Source: Bacteroidota bacterium
GTDB lineage: Bacteria > Bacteroidota > Bacteroidia > AKYH767-A > OLB10
Length of the DNA: 64,000 nucleotides
Direction of reading: 5' to 3'
Assembly: GCA_016714005.1 (NCBI GenBank)
Contig: JADJOA010000014.1
Span: 744,001-808,000, forward strand
Part shown: one piece after another, positions 50,072 through 57,950 of the stretch
How the letters are laid out: the number at the start of each line of letters is the position of its first letter
How positions within the stretch are numbered: the first letter of the stretch is position 1
Position numbers and translations under genes: made by a program
The notes under the pieces: model-generated
Seen by the model: only the letters and a program-made list of their open reading frames with translations
Told to the model about the DNA's origin: nothing
Databases searched by the model: none

Positions 50072-50079
50072 TACCTTTG
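50072..50079 (+). promoter_or_regulatory. -7 box before GH99 gene
   Basis: TACCTTTG matches TAnnTTTG and lies 14 bases before ATG 50094. It supports that start rather than the longer frame starting at 49947. No well-spaced -33 box is visible. Confidence 0.5.
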
Positions 50080-50093
50080 AGCAAACAATATTT

Positions 50094-51196
50094 ATGATTA
50101 AAGTTTTTTTTATGCTTAGCATAAACCTTCTTTTGTTTGTAAACACGCCAGCGCAAAACAATCAACTAAATTACAATGCCGTTTGTTTTTATTACAACTG
50201 GTATGGCTCGGTGCAAATTAATGGCAAGCCTTATCACTGGGCGCATAATGTAATGAAGCAAAACGATAAAGATACTGCGACCTCATTTTTTTCCGCAGAG
50301 GGTAACATAGGTGCAAATTTTTATCCCGAAGCCGGTGAATATTCAAGTGCCGATTCTTCAATTGTTGATTTACACATGAGGCAAATTGCAAAAGCAGGCA
50401 TTGGGGTGTTGGCTGTAACATGGCTTGGAAAAGATGATTATACTTTTAATAGTGTGCTTGTTGTTTTGAATGCTGCAGCACGTTATGCAATAAAAATATG
50501 TTTTCAGATAGAACCTATAGTGCGCAAAACAGCTTTCACCACTCGCTTTGAAATGGAATACATCATATCCAAATTCGGAAATCATCAGGCATTTTATCGA
50601 AATGCAAAAACAAACCGACCTTTGTTTTTTATTTACGACTCGTATGTAATTGATGCCAGACAATGGGCACAGGTGTTAACCGAAAGCGGAAGTCATACCA
50701 TAAGAAATACAAGTATTGATGCTGATGTAATTGGGTTATGGGTGACTGAGAAAGAGGAAGAGTTTTTTTTAACATCAGGCTTTGATGGTTTTTACACCTA
50801 TTTTGCAAGTTCAGGATTTACCTATGGTTCAACTCAGGCAAACTGGAAAAAATGCAACAGTGGGCAAAACAAAACAATAAAATTTTTATTCCATCGGTTG
50901 GTCCTGGTTATTTAGATGAACGCATACGACCCTGGAATGCTGGAAACACCAAGAACAGGCAAAACGGAAAATATTACGATGATATGTTTAATGCTTTAAT
51001 TAAAAGTGGAACACAATGGGTTGGCATAACTTCGTTTAACGAATGGCATGAAGGAACACAGATAGAACCTGCAAAACCATTTATGATTAGTGATTTTAAA
51101 TATGAAGACTATGAACCTTTAGCGCCTGATTATTATTTAAACCGCACAAAGTATTGGCTGGAGAAATTTAAAGCAGTAAAAGAAGTGACTAAATAA
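50094..51196 (+). CDS. GH99-type endo-alpha-1,2-mannosidase-like enzyme, frameshifted
   Basis: About 367 residues. Signal peptide MIKVFFMLSINLLLFVNTPAQ (start 50094). GH99 landmarks: VCFYYNWYGSVQINGKPYHW, IGANFYPEAGEYSSADSSIVDLHM, CFQIEPIVRKTAFT, FFIYDSYV, DGFYTYFASSGFTYGSTQANW, IPSVGPGYLDERIRPWNAGN, SFNEWHEGTQIEPA. Family members cleave alpha-mannosyl linkages endo-fashion in mannans/N-glycans by a retaining mechanism without a classic carboxylate pair. The frame shifts near 50848-50853 (one A missing). No T9SS tail. Confidence 0.88.
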
Positions 51197-52013
51197 AATC
51201 GGCAAACTTTCTTTCTGTCCTCCTGAAAAAAATAATACCCCAAATCAAAAGTAAAGCAGCCGCGCAAACTGAAATAATTATTGCCGGCATGTAAATAATA
51301 TTTTGTTCACCAAGTATTGCCCACCTGAAACCATCAATAACGCCTACCATAGGATTAAGTGAATAGAATAACTTCCATTCTTGTGGAATTACATTACTAC
51401 TGAAACCAACAGGAGAAATAAACAAACCAAACTGAACAATAAACGGTACAACAAATTTAAAATCGCGGTACTTTGCGTTTAAGGCACTTACGTAAAGCCC
51501 CGCACCTAAAGCAATAATTAATCCGAGCAGAAAGAAAAACACGATGGAAATAATTTTTATGCCGGGAACAAATTGGTAAAACACCATAATTAAAAACAGC
51601 AAGCCAAGTGAAATTAAGAAGTCAACCACACTAACCATGACCGAACTTATTGGAATAATAATTCGAGGAAAGTAAACCTTGGTTAACATGCTTGAGTTAC
51701 TCACCAATGAATTGGAAGCATCAGTAAATGCGTTGGCAAAAAACTGCCAGGGCAACATAGCTGCTCCAACCAATAAAATATAAGGCACTCCGGTATCAGG
51801 CAATTTGGCAACGTAATGAAATATGCCGGTAAAAACCACCATTGTTAAAAATGGTCTTAACACGCTCCATGCTACCCCAATAAAAGTTTGTTTGTAGCGA
51901 ACTAACAAATCTCGCCATGCAAAAAAGTAAAATAGCTCCCTGAACTTCCACACATCGCGCCAGTAGTTGATGTTGCGTTTGGCAGGGTTTATTTCTAAAT
52001 CGTATTCGTGCAT
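51189..52013 (-). CDS. Polysaccharide ABC exporter permease (Wzm/TagG-like)
   Basis: 274 residues, ABC-2 type permease, about six transmembrane helices. Starts MHEYDLEINPAKRNINYWRD. Landmarks: REYFFAWRDLLVRYKQTFIGVAWSVLRPF-like segment and the C-terminal RDFKFVVPFIVQFGLFISPVGFSSNVIP...YSLNPMVGVIDGFRW. Typically pairs with a Wzt-like ATPase to export O-antigen, teichoic or capsular glycan. No ATPase gene follows or precedes in the window. It ends inside the convergent GH99 gene (8-bp overlap). Confidence 0.87.
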   Translation of the reverse strand: MHEYDLEINPAKRNINYWRDVWKFRELFYFFAWRDLLVRYKQTFIGVAWSVLRPFLTMVVFTGIFHYVAKLPDTGVPYILLVGAAMLPWQFFANAFTDASNSLVSNSSMLTKVYFPRIIIPISSVMVSVVDFLISLGLLFLIMVFYQFVPGIKIISIVFFFLLGLIIALGAGLYVSALNAKYRDFKFVVPFIVQFGLFISPVGFSSNVIPQEWKLFYSLNPMVGVIDGFRWAILGEQNIIYMPAIIISVCAAALLLIWGIIFFRRTERKFADFI

Positions 52014-52031
52014 TGGGAGATAAAAATGGTT

Positions 52032-52310
52032 TCACGCAGAGGCGCAAAGTTCGCAGAGAATTTTTTATTAGAAGAATTGTATTCTTAAATAGGGGCTTCA
52101 AATTAAATTTATTAGTTTATATTAGTTTAACACAGATTTATAGATTAAAAGAAGAAATTAAAGTCATACATCTAAAATTATCACAAATTTCATACTGCTA
52201 AGGAGCATTAGTGAAAATCAAACAATAAATTTTTATAATCTGTAAATCTGTGTTTGAAATAATACTTCGTTACATTTAAAAAACTCTGCGAACTTTGCGC
52301 CTCTGCGTGA
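52032..52310. repeat. Nested inverted repeat element (~279 bp)
   Basis: Outer arms 52032-52058 and 52284-52310 are perfect 27-bp inverted repeats (TCACGCAGAGGCGCAAAG...). Inner arms 52129-52147 and 52236-52254 are 19-bp inverted repeats with one mismatch (AACACAGATTTATAGATTA). The DNA between is AT-rich and non-coding. Both arm types recall intergenic 'CGCAGAGNCGCAAAG' and 'AACACAGATTTACAGATT' repeats seen in many Bacteroidota. It separates the permease gene and rny and would fold into a very long stem-loop. Confidence 0.75.
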
Positions 52311-52312
52311 CA

Positions 52313-53870
52313 TTACTTCGCATAATTCACACTCCTTGTTTCTCTAATCACCGTAATTTTTACCTGACCGGGATAAGTCATCTCTGTTTGAATCTTTTGG
52401 GCAAGATCGGCACTAAGTTGTTCTGTTTGTTGATCGCTTAATTTTTCGCTTTGCACAATTACGCGCAATTCTCTTCCGGCTTGTATTGCATAAGATTTTT
52501 CAACTCCCTGGTATGATAGCGCCATGTTTTCCAAATCCTTTAAACGCTTCATATACTGCTCAACCACTTCACGTCTTGCACCGGGGCGCGCACCGCTTAT
52601 GGCATCGCACACTTGTATGATGGGTGAAATCATGGAGGTCATTTCAACCTCATCATGATGTGCACCGATGGCATTACAAACTTCCGGATTCTCTTTGCAT
52701 TTTTCTGCCAGTTTCATTCCGTAAATAGCGTGTGGCAACTCAGGCTCCTCATCAGGCACTTTACCAATATCGTGTAACAAGCCTGCACGTTTTGCCAGCT
52801 TTACATTTAAGCCTAACTCAGCAGCCATTATTGCGCAAAGGTTTGCTACCTCGCGTGAGTGCTGTAATAAATTTTGTCCGTAAGAAGAACGGTATTTCAT
52901 TCTTCCAACATAACGTATCAGTTCAGGAGCAAGTCCATGTATACCTAAGTCAATAGCAGTGCGTTTTCCGGTTTCAATTATTTCTTCTTCCAACTGGCGT
53001 TTTACCTTGTTTACAACCTCTTCTATACGTGCAGGGTGAATACGACCATCACTTACCAACTGGTGCAAAGCAAGTCTTGCTGTTTCCCGCCTTATAGGAT
53101 CAAAGCCTGAGAGAATAATTGCTTCGGGGGTATCGTCCACAATAATTTCTATTCCGGTGGCTGCCTCCAATGCACGAATATTTCTTCCTTCTCTTCCTAT
53201 CACACGACCTTTTACTTCATCACTTTCAATATGAAAAACCGTAACTGAGTTTTCAATTGCCTGCTCAGTTGCTACACGTTGAATGGTTTGAATTACTATA
53301 CGCTTTGCCTCTTTGTTAGCAGTGAGTTTGGCTTCATCACTTACTTCTTTTACGTAAGCATGTGCCATGGTGCGGGCTTCTGCTTTAACCGTTTCCATCA
53401 TTTGCTGTTTGGCCTCGTCTTTAGTCAAGCCAGCAATTTTTTCAAGAGCGGTTAATTGCTTCTCAATGTTTTTATCAAGTTCTTGCTTACGTGCATCTAC
53501 TGCCTGCATTTGAGAGCGGAGGTTAGCTTGCAAGGCTTCATTTTCGGTTTGCTTGCGTTGCAGTTGCTCTAACTTCTGACTTGCTTCTCTTTCCTTCTGC
53601 TTGGTTCGGTTTTCCGATTCCTGAATTTTCTTGTCTTTTTCGTTGATAGCTTTTTCGTGTTCCGTTTTTAACTGGTAAAATTTGTCTTTGGCTTCAAGCA
53701 GTTTATCTTTTTTTATACCTCTGCTTTTGCTTCGGCTTCTTTAATTATGCCTGCTGCTTTTTCCTCTGCGGCTTTAATGGTGGATGTGCCCGATTTGCGC
53801 GTAAAAACCAGGCTAACAAAGCGCCCAGCACTGCCGCCCCTGCTATTTCTAATGCTATAATAATGTCCAT
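52313..53870 (-). CDS. rny: Ribonuclease Y, frameshifted
   Basis: About 519 residues. Membrane-anchored endoribonuclease starting mRNA decay. Start ATG 53870 with an N-terminal membrane helix (MDIIIALEIAGAAVLGALLA); long coiled coil; KH domain (GRVIGREGRNIRALEAATGIEI); HD domain (LLHDIGKVPDEEP, HHDEVE). Two indels in the N-terminal coiled coil, near 53803 and near 53717; in the corrected frame the order is helix, KSGTSTIKAAEEKAAGIIKE, then LLEAKDKFYQLKTEHEKAI. Active-site residues are intact. Confidence 0.95.
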
Positions 53871-53976
53871 TTATTTTTGAGTGTTGTGTTAATTTGATTG
53901 ATAATATATTTGAAAATGTATAGGATGTTTATTTCTTTTGAATTTTGACTTTCCTCTCTTAAGCACTTAAAATAAA
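53871..53976. other. rny leader, no gene seen
   Basis: AT-rich, non-coding; includes the T-run (on the minus strand) after the structured RNA closing stem. Confidence 0.5.
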
Positions 53977-54186
53977 AACAACCTGCGCGCACCCCGTCTG
54001 TTATTAAACCCCTGATTGACATGGGTTGGAGCAGCCGGATTGTTCGCGACCCCTCCGGTAATTTGCATTACATTATAAACCGAAGCTTATAACTGGAGCC
54101 TCCACTTTGAATCCTGAGCCTTATTGCTCACATTATGTTTTAGTGTTGAGTTTAAAACATGTAAGCCGGAATGCGCGCACGTTGTT
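53977..54186 (-). ncRNA. ssrS: 6S-like structured RNA (6S-Flavo candidate)
   Basis: About 210 nt, GC-richer than its surroundings, no coding frame. The ends pair to a ~14-bp stem: AACAAC-G-TGCGCGCA at the 5' end (minus strand from 54186) with TGCGCGCA-G-GTTGTT at the 3' end, then TTTTATTTT as in an intrinsic terminator. Inside, further complementary blocks are visible (CCGG/CCGG around 54027-54057; AACCC/GGGTT near 53990-54010). It lies between zapA and rny; 6S RNA is next to zapA in many bacteria, and a 6S-type RNA is known from Flavobacteriia (6S-Flavo). 6S RNA sequesters sigma-70 RNA polymerase. Identity rests on synteny and structure, not a covariance search. Confidence 0.6.
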
Positions 54187-54230
54187 GGCAGAGCTCAACC
54201 GTTGTTAAGGTGCCCGAAAATTTTTAAAAA

Positions 54231-54524
54231 TCAATGAAGAGCAAGATGCTTGTCAAGCAGGGAATCTATCACATCAATATGTTTAAGATTTCTTGTATGT
54301 GAGCTTTCTAATTGTTTCCTGAGTTCAAGTATTTCACCTGCAAGTTTAAGAGAGCAAAGGGTAAGTGCTTCCATTTGCTTGCCTGTGCTTTGCAGTTTGT
54401 CAAAACCTGCAAGACCTGCATTAACCATTTGAGCAGCGTCTGTTAACTTCTTCTCTTCAGCTTTATTCGCTATCAGGTTAAAGTCATTGCCGGCAATGGT
54501 AATTTTAATGGGTGATGTACTCAT
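54231..54524 (-). CDS. zapA: Cell division protein ZapA
   Basis: About 97 residues. I choose the internal ATG 54524 (MSTSPIKITIAGNDFNL) because it starts the ZapA-type domain; an upstream ATG at 54539 would overlap the preceding gene. Motif pattern IKITIAGNDFNLIANKAEEKKLTDAAQMVN matches ZapA, which promotes FtsZ bundling at the division septum. The following coiled coil (LAGEILELRKQLESSHTRN) is typical. Downstream lies the 6S-like RNA. Confidence 0.85.
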   Translation of the reverse strand: MSTSPIKITIAGNDFNLIANKAEEKKLTDAAQMVNAGLAGFDKLQSTGKQMEALTLCSLKLAGEILELRKQLESSHTRNLKHIDVIDSLLDKHLALH

Positions 54525-54531
54525 TTTACTT

Positions 54532-54831
54532 TTAAGCATTGAGGATAGACAGACATTTGTCTATTTCTCTGATGTATTCATTGATTTGTAGTTTCAACTT
54601 CCTCTTTGCGTCTATAGGGTTATCTGCAATTCGTTGTGCTAAGGTACTGGTTTTGGCTTTTAACTGAAAATCTTCCAACTGCTGTTTGTACACATTGTTT
54701 TGTTCAACAAGCGCAGCATTCTTTTCTTTTATTTCAGCCGTAAGCACCATCATTTTTTTATTGGCATTAATGAGCAACCTCACTTTTTTTTCAAGTGTAT
54801 TTAAGCGTTCTATAGTTTCATCGTTTGCCAT
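54532..54831 (-). CDS. Small coiled-coil protein, ZapB-like
   Basis: 99 residues, almost entirely coiled coil (ETIERLNTLEKKVRLLINANKKMMVLTAEIKEKNAALVEQNNVYKQQLEDF). It precedes zapA by overlapping/adjacent stop and start (stop at 54532, zapA at 54524), a typical zapB-like-zapA pair in Bacteroidota. Assignment by position and coiled-coil character only. Confidence 0.65.
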   Translation of the reverse strand: MANDETIERLNTLEKKVRLLINANKKMMVLTAEIKEKNAALVEQNNVYKQQLEDFQLKAKTSTLAQRIADNPIDAKRKLKLQINEYIREIDKCLSILNA

Positions 54832-55070
54832 AAATAAGCCTCACCTAAATAGCGTGAGTTATATTAATTTTTATTCCTTATAGTTTTCCTTTTGAATTTT
54901 AGCTGTTATTTCTTAATAAACTTTAGTTAACACACCCCTGCCCCCTCTCGCTTTCTCACTTGCTCACGCACAGAGGGGAATTGGTGAACTTCTTGATACT
55001 TTGTACTCATTTATAATCAGAAACATTCTTCATTGCCTCACTAATCTTTACTAAATCATCTTCCAATTTG
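54832..55070. other. Intergenic region with a short hairpin
   Basis: No gene seen. A CCCCTCT...AGAGGGG stem (about 54945-54980) is present. Confidence 0.5.
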
Positions 55071-55800
55071 TTATTTCTTCTTTTTCTTAACGGTGTTATT
55101 GGCAATGTTTTCGTTTTCTTTTTTCAAGCTTTGATTTTTTTTCGCGCAGTTTTTCTACATCTGCACCTTCGGCTGTCATTTTTGTTTCGTAATCACGCAT
55201 GGAGGTATTGTTGCGTTCAATTTTTTTATCGTTGCTTAGTATATCTCCTTGCACATCTTTCAGTTTGCTCTGTATTTTTTTTGTTTGCTCGTCATAAAAA
55301 TATTTGTAATGAAAGCGGAGAAAATTCTTTACAAATTCTTCTGCTTTAGCAAATTCTTCTTTACGGAATTCTTCACCAAAATGTAAATCGTACCCGGGAG
55401 AAAACATAAATGCTATAGCAGTGCCTCCACTCTCCAATGCAAACATGGCTCGCATGTCCATCCGTAAGTTTGAAATTTCAGAAAAGGTGGTTTTAGAAAC
55501 GAGCATCATGTTTTTGTTTTTCTTTTCCCCCTTTGCATTAAATGTTTTTTTAAGAAACTCGGCAAGTGTTGTGGTAGAATAGGCTACGTCCTGGTCAACA
55601 TGTGCCACCCATGAGTCAACGGTAATGCCTTCTTCGTTTTTCATGGCTTTTTTTTCTACTTCTAATTTTTGTGAGAAGGAAAAGTTGGAGAAGAGAATGC
55701 TGAAAAAGAACAAAAGGGTTTTCGCAGAGTTTCGCAGAGATAAGTGCAAAGTGCCGCTGAGAAATAGTTTTTGAAAAAATGTATTTAGCTTAGTAATCAT
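55071..55800 (-). CDS. Secreted protein of unknown function, C-terminally frameshifted
   Basis: About 243 residues. The frame opens with a hydrophobic stretch (TLLFFFSILFSNFSFSQ) that looks like a signal peptide, but the first ~25 residues (MITKLNTFFQKLFLSGTLHLS) are encoded in part by a dispersed repeat (55718-55760), so the genuine start may be later (perhaps TTG). The C-terminal half is a charged coiled coil. An A-run near 55131-55140 hides the end: corrected, it continues ENENIANNTVKKKKK and stops at 55071. Family not recognised. Confidence 0.6.
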
Positions 55801-55832
55801 GGGGAGCTGATTTCTATTTCACTTTTTACCAT

Positions 55833-57122
55833 TCATAATTCATAACTCATAATCTCTTTACGAATAAGCGTCTGACTTCTGTCAGGCCCAACAGAAACAA
55901 TTACAATTGGTAACTGCAATTCTTCTTCAATAAAAGAAATATAATTATTTAACTCTTCGGGAAACTTTTCTAATGATTTTATATTGTCAAGCGGCACGTT
56001 CCAGCCTTTCAGTTCTTTATACACTGGTGTAATGGGTTCGTTAACCACATTAAATGGAACAGAGGAAATCTTCTTGCCCATAAACATATAATGCGTGCAT
56101 ACTTGCAACGTAGGTAATATACTCAGCACATCACCTTTCATCATTATTAATTTGGTAACCCCATTCAGCATAATGGCATAGCGAAGCGCAGGTAAATCCA
56201 ACCAGCCGCAGCGTCTTGGTCTGCCGGTGGTGCTGCCAAACTCATTACCGGCTTTGCGCAAAGCCTCTCCTGTTTCGTTTTCTAATTCGGTAGGGAACGG
56301 ACCGCTTCCAACTCGTGTGCAATAGGCTTTAAAGATTCCAAACACATCACCAATTTTATTGGGTGCCACGCCTAAGCCCGTGCATGCACCGGCAGTAATA
56401 GTATTGCTTGATGTAACAAAAGGATAAGAACCAAAATCAATATCAAGCAATGAACCTTGCGCACCTTCCGCCAGAATTCTTTTTTTGCCTGCAAGGTGAT
56501 TGTTTATTTCGTACTCGCTGTCAATAAGCGTTAACGATTTTATACTGTCAATTCCTTCCAGCCATTTTTCTTGCTGTTCTTTTAAATCGTAAGCATAATT
56601 GTAATAGGAGAGAAGTGCCTTGTGTTTTTCTACCAACTGGTTGTAAGCATCTTCAAAATCTTGGCGTTCAATATCGCCTACACGCAAGCCATTACGCCCG
56701 GTTTTATCCATGTAAGCAGGGCCAATTCCTTTTAGTGTACTGCCAATTTTAGCTTTTCCTTTAAGGGCTTCGCTGGCTGCATCTAAAAAACGGTGCGTAG
56801 GCAAAATTAAATGTGCCTTGCGCGATACGAGCAACGTCTTTTTAACATCAATACCCATTTTTAAAAGGGCATCAATTTCCCTTTTAAAAATGATAGGATC
56901 AATAACAACACCGTTACCAATAATGTTAAGTTTATTGGGGTGGAAAATACCTGAAGGTATGGTATGCAAAACGTGCTTTATGCCATCAAATTCCAATGTG
57001 TGACCGGCATTGGGTCCTCCCTGGAAACGTGCTATAATATCATATTCGGGAGTAAGCACATCTACCACTTTGCCTTTGCCTTCATCTCCCCACTGTAGTC
57101 CGAGTAATACGTCCAACTTCAT
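55833..57122 (-). CDS. purA: Adenylosuccinate synthetase
   Basis: 429 residues, intact. Catalyses GTP-dependent formation of adenylosuccinate from IMP and aspartate in AMP synthesis. Motifs: QWGDEGKGKVVD at the N-terminus (catalytic Asp), RFQGGPNAGHT (catalytic His), GSTLKGIGPAYMDK, TTGRPRRCGWLD, and the C-terminal GPDRSQTLI. Full family length. Confidence 0.96.
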   Translation of the reverse strand: MKLDVLLGLQWGDEGKGKVVDVLTPEYDIIARFQGGPNAGHTLEFDGIKHVLHTIPSGIFHPNKLNIIGNGVVIDPIIFKREIDALLKMGIDVKKTLLVSRKAHLILPTHRFLDAASEALKGKAKIGSTLKGIGPAYMDKTGRNGLRVGDIERQDFEDAYNQLVEKHKALLSYYNYAYDLKEQQEKWLEGIDSIKSLTLIDSEYEINNHLAGKKRILAEGAQGSLLDIDFGSYPFVTSSNTITAGACTGLGVAPNKIGDVFGIFKAYCTRVGSGPFPTELENETGEALRKAGNEFGSTTGRPRRCGWLDLPALRYAIMLNGVTKLIMMKGDVLSILPTLQVCTHYMFMGKKISSVPFNVVNEPITPVYKELKGWNVPLDNIKSLEKFPEELNNYISFIEEELQLPIVIVSVGPDRSQTLIRKEIMSYEL

Positions 57123-57242
57123 TGAAAAATTTCTTTACTGGTTAAAGGGCGAAGGTAGGAAAATAAGTGAATTGTGAATGGTTTATACAGGTATCAGAAA
57201 GGAAAATAAAAAGATGAGGAACAAAGTACTATGAATATACCT

Positions 57243-57950
57243 TTAACTGCGCACCATACAAACCTCAAACGGCAAGCCTGCGCAAACAGAAAATGCGTAG
57301 CCGTCTTTTACAAAAGCAGTAAGGAAAAGTTCGTGGGGGTGGTTTATGTCTAATTTTTTTTCAGCCACATTAATTTTTTTAATCATTTCACCTATTCCTC
57401 TGCCAAAAAATTTCAGGACAGATTCTTTTATCGCCCACAGTTTAAAAAATTCTTCCGTTGGGTTTTTTGACTGAATGATTTGTTTTTTTTCTGCTGCTAA
57501 AAAATAGTTGTCAATGATGCTTTCAAAATCAAATGACGGGTTGATGTATTCCAGATCGGCACCAACAGATGTTTCGGATAAGGCAATAAAGAATTTTTCG
57601 CGCGAATGCGATATGTTGAATTGTATTTCTGAATCGGGTGTATCAATGTAAGGTTTGCCTGAAGGAATAGTTTTAAAAATAATTTCCAAAGGAGGCACGT
57701 GCAAATATTTGGCAAGTACTTTACGTAATGTGTGGTGGGTAGATTCGTAGAGAATTTTATCTTTTTCAAAATGAAATTTCGCTGCAATTGAATTTTCTTC
57801 TTCCGACAAAAAAAGCTTTTCGCTGGTATTTTTTGAATCATCACAAAAACAAAAGATACAGTTTTGTACAGTAGCCGGTGGCTCATGTAAAAAGGAAACG
57901 TCTGACAAAAAATTTATATGGAGTTTTGAGCTCCCTCTTAAATCAGTCAT
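57243..57950 (-). CDS. 4'-phosphopantetheinyl transferase (Sfp type)
   Basis: 235 residues, Sfp-type length. Activates carrier proteins by transferring phosphopantetheine from CoA. Motifs: SVGADLEYINPSFDFESII (the D/E metal pair) and EFFKLWAIKESVLKFFGRGI (W-x-x-KES-x-x-K). Its ATG (57950) lies inside the last codons of the NRPS gene (stop 57943, 8-bp overlap), so expression is coupled; its evident job is to activate that NRPS T domain. Confidence 0.9.
   Translation of the reverse strand: MTDLRGSSKLHINFLSDVSFLHEPPATVQNCIFCFCDDSKNTSEKLFLSEEENSIAAKFHFEKDKILYESTHHTLRKVLAKYLHVPPLEIIFKTIPSGKPYIDTPDSEIQFNISHSREKFFIALSETSVGADLEYINPSFDFESIIDNYFLAAEKKQIIQSKNPTEEFFKLWAIKESVLKFFGRGIGEMIKKINVAEKKLDINHPHELFLTAFVKDGYAFSVCAGLPFEVCMVRS

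Noticed and set aside
55068..55349. 93-residue plus-strand frame
   Set aside because: Phe-rich antisense frame of the coiled-coil-containing secreted protein.
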